This document shows positions 32,001 to 48,400 of a stretch of DNA of 64,000 nucleotides, in pieces. The stretch is from Meconema thalassinum (Eukaryota; Arthropoda; Insecta; Orthoptera; Tettigoniidae), in the NCBI GenBank assembly GCA_946902985.2, contig CAMPQE020000053.1, positions 930,001-994,000 of the forward strand, given 5' to 3'. The notes under the pieces are model-generated. The model saw nothing but the letters and a program-made list of their open reading frames with translations, searched no databases and was not told where the DNA came from. A program made the position numbers and the translations under genes. Within the stretch, counting starts at the first letter, position 1. Each line of letters starts with the position of its first letter.

Positions 32001-35000
32001 TGCCACTACTAATCTGCCTTATATCTACTAGGGATTGGTGCAACCTGAATTCCACCAGTGTTGACACTACTAATCTACCTTATATCCACTAGGGCTTGGT
32101 GCAACCTGTATACCATCACTGTTGCCACTACTAATCTACCTTATATCTACTAGGGCTTGGTGCAACCTGTGTACCATCACTGTTGCCACTACTAATCTGC
32201 CTTATATCTACTAGGGATTGGTGCAACCTGTGTACCATCACTGTTGCCACTACTAATCTACCTTATATCTACTAGGGCTTGGCGCAACCTGTATACCATC
32301 ACTGTTGCCACTACTAATCTACCTTATATCTACTAGTGCTTGGTGCAACCTGTATACCATCACTGTTGCCACTACTAATCTACCTTATATCTACTAGGGA
32401 TTGGTGCAATCTGTGTACCATCACTGTTGCCACTACTAATCTACCTTATATCTACTAGAGATTGGTGCAACCTGTGTACCATCACTGTTGCCACTACTAA
32501 TCTACCTTATATCTACTAGTGCTTGGTGCAACCTGTATACCATCACTGTTGCCACTACTAATCTACCTTATATCTCCTAGGGCTTGGTGCAACCTGTGTA
32601 CCATCACTGTTGCCACTACTAATCTGCCTTATATCTACTAGGGATTGGTGCAACCTGTGTACCATCACTGTTGCCACTACTAATCTGCCTTATATCTACT
32701 AGGGCTTGGCGCAACCTGTATACCATCACTGTTGCCACTACTAATCTACCTCTTATCTACTAGGGCTTGGCGCAACCTGTGTACCATCACTGTTGCCACT
32801 ACTAATCTACCTTATATCTACTAGGGCTTGGTGCAACGTGTGTACCATCACTGTTGCCACTACTAATCTGCCTTATATCTACTAGGGCTTGGTGCAACCT
32901 GTGTACCATCACTGTTGCCACTACTAATCTACCTTATATCTACTAGGGCTTGGTGCAACCTGTGTACCATCACTGTTGCCACTACTAATCTACCTTATAT
33001 CTACTAGGGCTTGGTGCATCCTGTATACCGTCACTGTTGCCACTACTAATCTACCTTATATCTAATAGGGCTTGGCGCAACCTGTATACCATCACTGTTG
33101 CCACTACTAATCTGCCTTATATCTACTAGGGATTGGTGCAACCTGCATACCACCACTGTTGACACTACTAATCTACCTTATATCCACTAGGGCTTGGTGC
33201 AACCTGTGTACCATCACTGTTGCCACTACTAATCTACCTTATATCTACTAGGGCTTGGTGCAACCTGTGTACCATCACTGTTGACACTACTAATCTACCT
33301 TATATCTACTAGGGCTTGGTGCAACCTGTGTACCATCACTGTTGCCACTACTAATCTACCTTATATCCACTAGGGCTTGGTGCAACCTGCATACCACCAC
33401 TGTTGCCACTACTAATCTACCTTATATCTACTAGGGCTTGGTGCAACCTGCATACCACCACTGTTGCCACTACTAATCTACCTTATACTACTAGGGCTTG
33501 GTGCAACCTGTATACCATCACTGTTGCCACTACTAATCTACCTTATATCTACTGGGGCTTGGCGCAACCTGTGTATCATCACTGTTGACACTACTAATCT
33601 ACCTTATATCCACTAGGGCTTGGCGCAACCTGTATTCCATCACTGTTGACACTACTAATTTACCTTATATCTACTGGGGCTTGGCGCAACCTGTATACCA
33701 TCACTGTTGACACTACTAATTTACCATATATCTACTGCGGCTTGGCGCAACCTGTATACCATCACTGTTGACACTACTAATTTACCATATATCCACTAGG
33801 GCTGGGCGCAACCTGTATTCCATCACTGTTGACACTACTAATCTACCTTATATCTACTAGGGCTGGACGCAACCTGCATACCATCACTGTTGACACTACT
33901 AATTTACCTTATATCTACAAGGGCTTGGCGCAACCTGTATACCATCACTGTTGACACTACTAATCTACCATATATCTACTGGGGCTTGGCGCAACCTGTA
34001 TACCATCACTGTTGACACTACTAATTTACCATCTATCCACTAGGGCTGGGCGCAACCTGTATTCCATCACTGTTGACACTACTAATCTACCTTATATCTA
34101 CTAGGGCTGGGCGCAACCTGCATACCATCACTGTTGACACTACTAATTTACCTTATATCTACTGGGGCTTGGCGCAACCTGTATACCATCACTGTTGACA
34201 CTACTAATTTACCATATATCTACTGGGGCTTGGCGCAACCTGTATACCATCACTGTTGACACTACTAATTTACCATATATCCACTAGGACTGGGCGCAAC
34301 CTGTATTCCATCACTGTTGACACTACTAATCTACCTTATATCTACTAGGGCTGGGCGCAACCTGCATACCATCACTGTTGCCACTACTAATCTACCTTAT
34401 ATCCACTAGGGCTTGGCGCAACCTGTATTCCATCACTGTTGACTCTACTAATCTACCTTATATCCACTAGGGCTTGGCGCAACCTGTATTCCATCATTGT
34501 TGACACTACTAATTTACTTTATATCTACTGGGGCTTTGCGCAACCTGTATACCATCAATGTTGACACTACTAATTTACCATATATCTACTAGGGCTGGGC
34601 GCAACCTGCTCACCATCACTGTTGCCACTACTAATCTACCTTATATCTACTAGGGTTTGGCGCAACCTGTATACCATTACTGTTGCCACTACTAATCTGC
34701 CTTATATCTACTAGGGATTGGTGCAACCTGCATACCACCACTGTTGACACTACTAATCTACCTTATATCCACTAGGGCTTGGTGCAACCTGTGTACCATC
34801 ACTGTTGCCACTACTAATCTACCTTATATCTACTAGGGCTTGGTGCAACCTGTGTACCATCACTGTTGACACTACTAATCTACCTTATATCTACTAGGGC
34901 TTGGCGCAACCTGTATACCATCACTGTTGCCACTACTAATCTACCTTATACTACTAGGGCTTGGCGCAACCTGTATACCATCACTGTTGCCACTACTAAT

Positions 35001-38000
35001 CTACCTTATATCTACTAGCGCTTGGCGCAACCTGTATACCATCACTGTTGCCACTACTAATCTACCTTATATCTACTAGGGCTTGGCGCAACATGTATAC
35101 CATCACTGTTAACAATACTAATCTACCTTATATTAACTAGGGCTTGGCGCAACCCGTATACGATCACTGTTGCCACTACTAATCTACCTTATATCTACTA
35201 GGGCTTGGCGCAACCTGTATACCATCACTGTTAACACTACTAATCTACCTGATATTTACTAGGGCTTGGCGGAACCCGTATACCATCACTGTTGCCACTA
35301 CTAATCTACCTTATATCTACTAGGGCTTGGCGCAACCTGTAGACCATCACCGTTGCTACTATTAATCTACCTTATATCTACTAGGGCTTGGCGCAACCTG
35401 TATACCATCACTGTTGACACTACTAATTCACCTTATATCTACTGGGGCTTGGCGCAACCTGTATTCCATCTCTGTTGCCACTACTAATCTACCTTATATC
35501 TACTAGGGCTTGGCGCAACCTGTATACCATCACTGTTGACACTACTAATTTACCTTATATCAACTAGGGCTGGGCGCAACCTGCTCACCATCACTGTTGC
35601 CACTACTAATCTACCTTATATCTACTGGGGCTTGGCACAACCTGTATACCATAACTGTTGACAATACAAATTTACCATATATCTACTAGGGCTGGGCGCA
35701 ACCTGCTCACCATCACTGTTGCCACTACTAATCTACCTTATATCTACTAGGGCTTGGCGCAACCTGTATACCATCACTGTTGACACTAGTAATTCACCTT
35801 ATATCTACTAGGGCTTGGCGCAACCTGTATACCATCACTGTTGACACTACTAATTTACCTTATATCTTTTAGGGCTGGGCGCAACCTGCTCACCATCACT
35901 GTTGCCACTACTAATCTACCTTATATCTACTAGGGCTTGGCGCAACCTGTATACCATCACTGTTGCCACTACTAATCTGCCTTATATCTACTAGGGATTG
36001 GTGCAACCTGAATTCCACCAGTGTTGACACTACTAATCTACCTTATATCCACTAGGGCTTGGTGCAACCTGTATACCATCACTGTTGCCACTACTAATCT
36101 ACCTTATATCTACTAGGGCTTGGTGCAACCTGTGTACCATCACTGTTGCCACTACTAATCTGCCTTATATCTACTAGGGATTGGTGCAACCTGTGTACCA
36201 TCACTGTTGCCACTACTAATCTACCTTATATCTACTAGGGCTTGGCGCAACCTGTATACCATCACTGTTGCCACTACTAATCTACCTTATATCTACTAGT
36301 GCTTGGTGCAACCTGTATACCATCACTGTTGCCACTACTAATCTACCTTATATCTACTAGGGATTGGTGCAATCTGTGTACCATCACTGTTGCCACTACT
36401 AATCTACCTTATATCTACTAGAGATTGGTGCAACCTGTGTACCATCACTGTTGCCACTACTAATCTACCTTATATCTACTAGTGCTTGGTGCAACCTGTA
36501 TACCATCTCTGTTGCCACTACTAATCTACCTTATATCTCCTAGGGCTTGGTGCAACCTGTGTACCATCACTGTTGCCACTACTAATCTGCCTTATATCTA
36601 CTAGGGATTGGTGCAACCTGTGTACCATCACTGTTGCCACTACTAATCTGCCTTATATCTACTAGGGCTTGGCGCAACCTGTATACCATCACTGTTGCCA
36701 CTACTAATCTACCTCTTATCTACTAGGGCTTGGCGCAACCTGTGTACCATCACTGTTGCCACTACTAATCTACCTTATATCTACTAGGGCTTGGTGCAAC
36801 CTGTGTACCATCACTGTTGCCACTACTAATCAGCCTTATATCTACTAGGGCTTGGTGCAACCTGTGTACCATCACTGTTGCCACTACTAATCTACCTTAT
36901 ATCTACTAGGGCTTGGTGCAACCTGTGTACCATCACTGTTGCCACTACTAATCTACCTTATATCTACTAGGGCTTGGTGCATCCTGTATACCGTCACTGT
37001 TGCCACTACTAATCTACCTTATATCTACTAGGGCTTGGCGCAACCTGTATACCATCACTGTTGCCACTACTAATCTGCCTTATATCTACTAGGGCTTGGC
37101 GCAACCTGTATACCATCACTGTTGCCACTACTAATCTACCTTATATCTACTAGGGCTTGGTGCAACCTGTGTACCATCACTGTTGCCACTACTAATCTGC
37201 CTTATATCTACTAGGGCTTGGTGCAACCTGTGTACCATCACTGTTGCCACTACTAATCTGCCTTATATCTACTAGGGCTTGGTGCAACCTGTGTACCATC
37301 ACTGTTGCCACTACTAATCTACCTTATATCCACTAGGGCTTGGCGCAACCTGTATACCATCACTGTTGCCACTACTAATCTACCTTATATCTACTAGGGC
37401 TTGGCGCAACCTGTATACCATCACTGTTGCCACTACTAATCTGCCTTATATCTACTAGGGATTGGTGCAACCTGAATTCCACCAGTGTTGACACTACTAA
37501 TCTACCTTATATCCACTAGGGCTTGGTGCAACCTGTGTACCATCACTGTTGCCACTACTAATCTACCTTATATCTACTAGGGCTTGGCGCAACCTGTGTA
37601 CCATCACTGTTGCCACTACTAATCTACCTTATATCTACTAGGGCTTGGCGCAACCTGTGTACCATCACTGTTGCCACTACTAATCTACCTTATATCTACT
37701 AGTGCTTGGCGCAACCTGTGTACCATCACTGTTGCCACTACTAATCTACCTTATATCTACTAGGGCTTGGCGCAACCTGTGTACCATCACTGTTGCCACT
37801 ACTAATCTACCTTATATCTACTAGGGATTGGTGCAACCTGTGTACCATCACTGTTGACACTACTAATCTACCTTATATCTACTGGGGCTTGGTGCAACCT
37901 GTATACCATCACTGTTGACACTACTAATCTATCTTATATCTACTAGGGCTTGGTGCATCCTGTATACCATCACTGTTGACACTACTAATCTACCTTATAT

Positions 38001-41000
38001 CTACTAGGGCTTGGTGCAACCTGTGTACCATCACTGTTGACACTACTAATCTGTCTTATATCTACTAGTGCTTGGTGCAACCTGTGTACCATCACTGTTG
38101 CCACTACTAATCTACCTTATATCTACTATGGCTTGGCGCAACCTGTGTACCATCACTGTTGCCACTACTAATCTACCTTATATCTACTAGGGCTTGGTGC
38201 AACCTGTATGCCATCACTGTTGACAATACTAGTCTATCTTATATCTACTAGGGCTTGGTGCAACCTGTATACCATCACTGTTGCCACTACTAATCTACCT
38301 TATATCCACTAGGGCTTGGCGCAACCTGTGTACTATCACTGTTGCCACTACTAATCTACCTTATATCTACTATGGCTTGGCGCAACCTGTGTACCATCAC
38401 TGTTGACACTACTAATCTACCTTATATCTACTATGGCTTGGCGCAACCTGTGTACCATCACTGTTGCCACTACTAATCTACCTTATATCCACTAGGGCTT
38501 GGCGCAACCTGTGTACCATCACTGTTGCCACTACTAATCTACCTTATATCTACTATGGCTTGGCGCAACCTGTGTACCATCACTGTTGCCACTACTAATC
38601 TACCTTATATCTACTAGGGCTTGGCGCAACCTGTATACCATCACTGTTGCCACTACTAATCTACCTTATATCTACTAGGGCTTGGTGCAACCTGTATACC
38701 ATCACTGTTGACACTACTAATCTATCTTATATCTACTAGGGCTTGGTGCAACCTGTATACCATCACTGTTGACACTACTAATCTACCTTATATCTACTAT
38801 GGCTTGGCGCAACCTGTGTACCATCACTGTTGCCACTACTAATCTACCTTATATCCACTAGGGCTTGGCGCAACCTGTGTACCATCACTGTTGCCACTAC
38901 TAATCTACCTTATATCTACTATGGCTTGGCGCAACCTGTGTACCATCGCTGTTGCCACTACTAATCTACCTTATATCTACTATGGCTTGGCGCAACCTGT
39001 ATACCATCACTGTTGCCACTACTTATCTACCTTATATCTACTATGGCTTGGCGCAACCTGTGTACCATCACTGTTGACACTACTAATTCACCTTATATCT
39101 ACTAGGGCTTGGCGCAACCTGTATACCATCACTGTTGCCACTACTTATCTACCTTATATCTACTGTGGCTTGACGCAATCTGTATACCATCACTGTTGAC
39201 ACTACTAATCTACCTTATATCTACTAGGCTTGGCGAAACCTGTATACCATCACTGTTGCCACTACTAATCTACCTTATATCTACTAGGGCTTGGCGCAAC
39301 CTGTATACCATCACTTTTGCCACTACTAATCTACCTTATACTACTAGGGCTTGGCGCAACCTGTATACCATCACTGTTGCCACTACTAATGTACCTTATA
39401 TCTACTAGGGCTTGTTGCAACCTGTGTACCATCACTGTTGCCACTACTAATCTACCTTATATCCACTAGGGCTTGGTGCAACCTGTGTACCATCACTGTT
39501 GCCACTACTAATCTACCTTATATCTACTAGGGCTTGGCGCAACCTGTGTACTATCACTGTTGCCACTACTAATCTACCTTATATCTACTATGGCTTGGCG
39601 CAACCTGTGTACCATCACTGTTGACACTACTAATCTACCTTATATCTACTATGGCTTGGCGCAACCTGTGTACCATCACTGTTGCCACTACTAATCTACC
39701 TTATATCCACTAGGGCTTGGCGCAACCTGTGTACCATCACTGTTGCCACTACTAATCTACCTCATATCTACTATGGCTTGGCGCAACCTGTGTACCATCA
39801 CTGTTGCCACTACTAATCTACCTTATATATAATAGGGCTTGGCGCAACCTGTATACCATCACTGTTGCCACTACTAATCTACATTATATCTACTAGGGCT
39901 TGGTACAACCTGTATACCATCACTGTTGACACTACTAATCTATCTTATATCTACTAGGGCTTGGTGAAACCTGTATACCATCACTGTTGACACTACTTAT
40001 CTACCTTATATCTACTAGGGCTTGGCGCAACCTGTGTACCATCACTGTTGCCACTACTAATCTACCTTATATCCACTAGGGCTTGGCGCAACCTGTGTAC
40101 CATCACTGTTGCCACTACTAATCTACCTTATATCTACTATGGCTTGGCGCAACCTGTGTACCATCGCTGTTGCCACTACTAATCTACCTTATATCTACTA
40201 TGGCTTGGCGCAACCTGTATACCATCACTGTTGCCACTACTAATCTACCTTATATCTACTATGGCTTGGCGCAACCTGTGTACCATCACTGTTGCCACTA
40301 CTAATCTACCTTATATCTACTAGGGATTGGCGCAACCTGTATACCATCACTGTTGCCACTACTAATCTACCTTATATCTACTGGGGCTTGGCGCAACCTG
40401 TATACCATCACTGTTGACACTACTAATTCACCTTATATCTACTAGGGCTTGGCGCAACCTGTATACCATCACTGTTGCCACTACTTATCTACCTTATATC
40501 TACTGTGGCTTGACGCAACCTGTATACCATCACTGTTGACACTACTAATCTACCTTATATCTACTAGGCTTGGCGAAACCTGTATACCATCACTGTTGCC
40601 ACTACTAATCTACCTTATATCTACTAGGGCTTGGCGCAACCTGTATACCATCACTTTTGCCACTACTAATCTACCTTATACTACTAGGGCTTGGCGCAAC
40701 CTGTATACCATCACTGTTGCCACTACTAATGTACCTTATATCTTCTAGGGCTTGTTGCAACCTGTGTACCATCACTGTTGCCACTACTAATCTACCTTAT
40801 ATCTACTATGGCTTGGTGCAACCTGTGTACCATCACTGTTGCCACTACTAATCTACCTTATATCTACTGGGGCTTGGCGCAACCTGTATTCCATCACTGT
40901 TGACACTACTAATTCACCTTATATCTACTAGGGCTTGGCGCAACCTGTATACCATCACTGTTGCCACTACTAATCTACCTTATATCTACTAGGGCTTGGT

Positions 41001-44000
41001 GCGACCTGTGTACCATCACTGTTGCCACTACTAATCTACCTTATATCTACTAGGGCTTGGCGCAACCTGTATACCATCACTGTTGCCACTACTAATCTAT
41101 CTCTTATCTACTAGGGCTTGGCGCAACCTGTATTTCATCACTGTTGCCATTACTAATCTACCTTATATCTACTAGGGCTTGGTGCAATCTGTGTACCATC
41201 ACTGTTGCCACTACTAATCTACCTTATATCTACTAGTGCTTGGTGCAACCTGTATACCATCACTGTTGCCACTACTAATCTACCTTTTATCTACTAGGGA
41301 TTGGTGCAATCTGTGTACCATCACTGTTGCCACTACTAATCTACCTTATATCTACTAGGGAATGGTGCAACCTGTGTACCATCACTGTTGCCACTACTAA
41401 TCTACCTTATATCTACTAGGGCTTGGTGCAATCTGTGTACCATCACTGTTGCCACTACTAATCTACCTTATATCTACTAGGGATTGGTGCAACCTGTGTA
41501 CCATCACTGTTGCCACTACTAATCTGCCTTATATCTACTAGGGATTGGTGCAACCTGTGTACCATCACTGTTGCCACTACTAATCTACCTTATATCTACT
41601 AGGGCTTGGCGCAACCTGTGTACCATCACTGTTGCCACTACTAATCTACCTTACATTTACTAGGGCTTGGCGCAACCTGTATACCATCACTGTTGCCACT
41701 ACTAATCTACCTTATATCTATTAGTGCTTGGTGCAACCTGTATACCATCACTGTTGCCACTACTAATCTACCTTATATCTACTAGGGCTTGGTGCAACCT
41801 GTGTACCATCACTGTTGCCACTACTAATCTGCCTTATATCTACTAGGGATTGGTGCAACCTGTGTACCATCACTGTTGCCACTAATAATCTACCTTATAT
41901 CTACTAGGGCTTGGCGCAACCTGTATACCATCACTGTTGCCACTACTAATCTACCTTATATCTACTAGTGCTTGGTGCAACCTGTATACCATCACTGTTG
42001 CCACTACTAATCTACCTTATATCTACTAGGGATTGGTGCAACCTGTTTACCATCACTGTTGCCACTACTAATCTACCTTATATCTACTAGGGCTTGGTGC
42101 AACCTGTGTACCATCACTGTTGCCACTACTAAAGTGCCTTATATCTACTAGGGCTTGGTGCAACCTGTGTACCATTACTGTTGCCACTACTAATCTACCT
42201 TATATCTACTAGGGCTTGGTGCAACCTGTGTACCATCACTGTTGCCACTACTAATCTACCTTATATATACTAGGGCTTGGTGCAACCTGTGTACCATCAC
42301 TGTTGACACTACTAATCTACCTTATATCTACTAGGGCTTGGCGCAACCTGTATTCCATCACTGTTGACACTACTAATCTTCCTCTTATCTACTAGGGCTT
42401 GGCGCAACCTGTATACCATCACTGTTGCCACTACTAATCTACCTTATATCTACTAGGGCTTGGCGCAACCTGTATATCATCACTGTTGCCACTACTAATC
42501 TACCTTATATCTACTAGGGCTTGGCGCAACCTGTATATCATAACTGTTGCCACTACTAATCTACCTTATATCTACTAGGGCTTGGTGCAACCTGTGTACC
42601 ATCACTGTTGCCACTACTAATCTACCTTATATCTACTAGGGCTTGGCGCAACCTGTATACCATCACTGTTGCCACTACTAATCTACCTTATATCCACTAG
42701 GGCTTAGGGCAACCTGTATACCATCACTGTTGACACTACCAATCTACCTTATATCCACTAGGGCTTAGGGCAACCTGTATACCATCACTGTTGACACTAC
42801 CAATCTACCGTATATCCACTAGGGCTTAGGGCAACCTGTATACCATCACTGTTGCCACTACTAATCTACCTTATATCTACTAGGGCTGGGCGCAACCTGC
42901 ATACCATCACTGTTGACACTACTAATTTACCTTATATCTACTGGGGCTTGGCGCAACCTGTATACCATCACTGTTGACACTACTAATTTACCATATATCC
43001 ACTAGGGCTGGGCGCAACCTGTATTCCATCACTGTTGACACTACTAATTTACCTTATATCCACTAGGGCTTGGTGCAACCTGTGTATCATCACTGTTGCC
43101 ACTACTAATTTACCATATATCTACTAGGGCTGGGCGCAACCTGTATTCCATCACTGTTGACACTACTAATTTACCATATATCTACTAGGACTGGGCGCAA
43201 CCTGTATTCCATCACTGTTGACACTACTAATCTACCTTATATCTACTAGGGCTGGGCGCAACCTGCATACCATCACTCTTGCCACTACTAATCTACCTTA
43301 TATCCACTAGGGCTTGGCGCAACCTGTATTCCATCACTGTTGACTCTACTAATCTACCTTATATCCACTAGGGCTTGGCGCAACCTGTATTCCATCACTG
43401 TTGACACTACTAATTTACTTTATATCTACTGGGGCTTGGCGCAACCTGTATACCATCAATGTTGACACTACTAATTTACCATATATCTACTAGGGCTGGG
43501 TGCAACCTGCTCACCATCACTGTTGCCACTACTAATCTACCTTATATCTACTAGGGTTTGGCGCAACCTGTATACCATCACTGTTGCCACTACTAATCTG
43601 CCTTATATCTACTAGGGATTGGTGCAACCTGCATACCACCACTGTTGACACTACTAATCTACCTTATATCCACTAGGGCTTGGTGCAACCTGTGTACCAT
43701 CAATGTTGCCACTACTAATCTACCTTATATCTACTAGGGCTTGGTGCAACCTGTGTACCATCACTGTTGACACTACTAATCTACCTTATATCTACTAGGG
43801 CTTGGCGCAACCTGTATACCATCACTGTTGCCACTACTAATCTACCTTAAACTACTAGGGCTTGGCGCAACCTGTATACCATCACTGTTGCCACTGCTAA
43901 TCTACCTTATATCTACTAGCGCTTGGCGCAACCTGTATACCATCACTGTTGCCACTACTAATCTACCTTATATCTACTAGGGCTGGGCGCAACCTGCATA

Positions 44001-45402
44001 CCATCACTGTTGACACTACTAATTTACCTTATATCTACTGGGGCTTGGCGCAACCTGTATACCATCACTGTTGACACTACTAATTTACCATATATCCACT
44101 AGGGCTGGGCGCAACCTGTATTCCATCACTGTTGACACTACTAATTTACCTTATATCCACTAGGGCTTGGTGCAACCTGTGTATCATCACTGTTGCCACT
44201 ACTAATTTACCATATATCTACTAGGGCTGGGCGCAACCTGTATTCCATCACTGTTGACACTACTAATTTACCATATATCTACTAGGACTGGGCGCAACCT
44301 GTATTCCATCACTGTTGACACTACTAATCTACCTTATATCTACTAGGGCTGGGCGCAACCTGCATACCATCACTGTTGCCACTACTAATCTACCTTATAT
44401 CCACTAGGGCTTGGCGCAACCTGTATTCCATCACTGTTGACTCTACTAATCTACCTTATATCCACTAGGGCTTGGCGCAACCTGTATTCCATCACTGTTG
44501 ACACTACTAATTTACTTTATATCTACTGGGGCTTGGCGCAACCTGTATACCATCAATGTTGACACTACTAATTTGCCATATATCTACTAGGGCTGGGCGC
44601 AACCTGCTCACCATCACTGTTGCCACTACTAATCTACCTTATATCTACTAGGGTTTGGCGCAACCTGTATACCATCACTGTTGCCACTACTAATCTGCCT
44701 TATATCTACTAGGGATTGGTGCAACCTGCATACCACCACTGTTGACACTACTAATCTACCTTATATCCACTAGGGCTTGGTGCAACCTGTGTACCATCAC
44801 TGTTGCCACTACTAATCTACCTTATATCTACTAGGGCTTGGTGCAACCTGTGTACCATCACTGTTGACACTACTAATCTACCTTATATCTACTAGGGCTT
44901 GGCGCAACCTGTATACCATCACTGTTGCCACTACTAATCTACCTTATACTACTAGGGCTTGGCACAACCTGTATACCATCACTGTTGCCACTACTAATCT
45001 ACCTTATATCTACTAGCGCTTGGCGCAACCTGTATACCATCACTGTTGCCACTACTAATCTACCTTATATCTACTAGGGCTTGGCGCAACATGTATACCA
45101 TCAGTGTTAACACTACTAATCTACCTTATAGTAACTAGGGCTTGGCGCAACCCGTATACCATCACTGTTGCCACTACTAATCTACCTTATATCTACTAGG
45201 GCTTGGCGCAACCTGTATACCATCACTGTTAACACTACTAATCTACCTGATATTTACTAGGGCTTGGCGGAACCCGTATTCCATCACTGTTGCCACTACT
45301 AATCTACCTTATATCTACTAGGGCTTGGCGCAACCTGTATACCATCACCGTTGCTACTATTAATCTACCTTATATCTACTAGGGCTTGGCGCAACCTGTA
45401 TA

Positions 45403-48400
45403 CCATCACTGTTGACACTACTAATTCACCTTATATCTACTGGGGCTTGGCGCAACCTGTATTCCATCACTGTTGCCACTACTAATCTACCTTATATATA
45501 CTAGGGCTTGGCGCAACCTGTATACCATCACTGTTGACACTACTAATTTACCTTATATCTACTAGGGCTGGGCGCAACCTTCTCACCATCACTGTTGCCA
45601 CTACTAATCTACCTTATATCTACTAGGGCTTGGCGCAACCTGTATACCATCACTGTTGACACTACTAATTTACCTTATATTTACTAGGGCTTGGCAGAAC
45701 CCGTATACCATCACTGTTGCCACTACTAATCTACCTTATATCTACTAGGGCTTGGCGCAACCTGCTCACCATCACTGTTGCTACTACTAATCTACCTTAT
45801 ATCTACTAGGGCTTGGCGCAACCTGTATACCATCACTGTTGCCACTACTAATCTACCTTATATCTACTAGGGCTTGGCGCAACCTGTATTCCATCACTGT
45901 TGACACTACTAATTTACCTTATATCTACTGGGGCTTGGCACAACCTGTATACCATAACTGTTGACACTACTAATTTACCATATATCTACTAGGGCTGGGC
46001 GCAACCTGCTCACAATCACTGTTGTCACTACTAATCTACCTTATATCTACTAGGGCTTGGCGCAACCTGTATACCATCACTGTTGACACTAGTAATTCAC
46101 CTTATATCTACTAGGGCTTGGCGCAACCTGTATACCATCACTGTTGACACTACTAATTTACCTTATATCTTTTAGGGCTGGGCGCAACCTGCTCACCATC
46201 ACTGTTGCCACTACTAATCTACCTTATATCTACTAGGGATTGGTGCAACCTGAATTCCACCAGTGTTGACACTACTAATCTACCTTATATCCACTAGGGC
46301 TTGGTGCAACCTGTATACCATCACTGTTGCCACTACTAATCTACCTTATATCTACTAGGGCTTGGTGCAACCTGTGTACCATCACTGATGCCACTACTAA
46401 TCTGCCTTATATCTACTAGGGATTGGTGCAACCTGTGTACCATCACTGTTGCCACTACTAATCTACCTTATATCTACTAGGGCTTGGCGCAACCTGTATA
46501 TCATCACTGTTGCCACTACTAATCTACCATATATCTACTAGTGCTTGGTGCAACCTGTATACCATCACTGTTGCCACTACTAATCTACCTTATATCTACT
46601 AGGGATTGGTGCAATCTGTGTACCATCACTGTTGCCACTACTAATCTACCTTATATCTACTAGAGATTGGTGCAACCTGTGTACCATCACTGTTGCCACT
46701 ACTAATCTACCTTATATCTACTAGTGCTTGGTGCAACCTGTATACCATCACTGTTGCCACTACTAATCTACCTTATATCTCCTAGGGCTTGGTGCAACCT
46801 GTGTACCATCACTGTTGCCACTACTTATCTGCCTTATATCTACTAGGGATTGGTGCAACCTGTGTACCATCACTGTTGCCACTACTAATCTACCTTATAT
46901 CTACTAGGGCTTGGCGCAACCTGTATACCATCACTGTTGCCACTACTAATCTACCTTATATCTACTAGTGCTTGGTGCAACCTGTATACCATCACTGTTG
47001 CCACTACTAATCTACCTTATATCTACTAGTGCTTGGTGCAACCTGTATACCATCACTGTTGCCACTACTAATCTACCTTATATCTACTAGGGCTTGGTGC
47101 AACCTGTGTACCATCACTGTTGCCACTACTAATCTGCCTTATATCTACTAGGGATTGGTGCAACCTGTGTACCAACACTGTTGCCACTACTAATCTACCT
47201 TATATCTACTAGGGCTTGGCGCAAACTGTATACCATCACTGTTGCCACTACTAAACTACCTTTTATCTACTAGTGCTTGGTGCAACCTGTATACCATCAC
47301 TGTTGCCACTACTAATCTACCTTATATCTACTAGGGATTGGTGCAACCTGTGTACCATCACTGTTGCCACTACTAATCTACCTTATATCTACTAGGGCTT
47401 GGTGCAACCTCTGTACCATCACTGTTGCCACTACTAATCTGCCTTATATCTACTAGGGCTTCGTGCAACCTGTGTACCATCACTGTTGCCACTACTAATC
47501 TACCTTATATCTACTAGGGCTTGGTGCAACCTGTTTACCATCACTGTTGCCACTACTAATCTACCTTATATCTACTAGGGCTTGGTGCAACCTGTGTACC
47601 ATCACTGTTGACACTACTAATCTACCTTATATCTACTAGGGCTGGTGCAACCTGTGTACCATCACTGTTGCCACTACTAATCTACCTTATATCTACTAGG
47701 GCTTGGTACAACCTGTGTACCATCACTGTTGCCACTACTAATCTGCCTTATATCTACTAGGGATTGGTGCAACCTGTGTACCATCACTGTTGCCACTACT
47801 AATCTACCTCTTATCTACTAGGGCTTGGCGCAACCTGTATATCATCACTGTTGCCACTACTAATCTGCCTTATATCTACTAGGGATTGGTGCAACCTGTG
47901 TACCATCACTGTTGCCACTACTAATCTGCCTTATATCTACTAGGGATTGGTGCAACCTGTGTACCATCACTGTTGCCACTACTAATCTGCCTTATATCTA
48001 CTAGGGCTTGGCGCAACCTGTATACCATCACTGTTGCCACTACTAATCTACCTCTTATCTACTAGGGCTTGGCGCAACCTGTGTACCATCACTGTTGCCA
48101 CTACTAATCTACCTTATATCTACTAGGGCTTGGTGCAACCTGTGTACCATCACTGTTGCCACTACTAATCTGCCTTATATCTACTAGGGCTTGGTGCAAC
48201 CTGTGTACCATCACTGTTGCCACTACTAATCTACCTTATATCTACTAGGGCTTGGTGCAACCTGTGTACCATCACTGTTGCCACTACTAATCTACCTTAT
48301 ATCTACTAGGGCTTGGTGCATCCTGTATACCGTCACTGTTGCCACTACTAATCTACCTTATATCTACTAGGGCTTGGCGCAACCTGTATACCATCACTGT

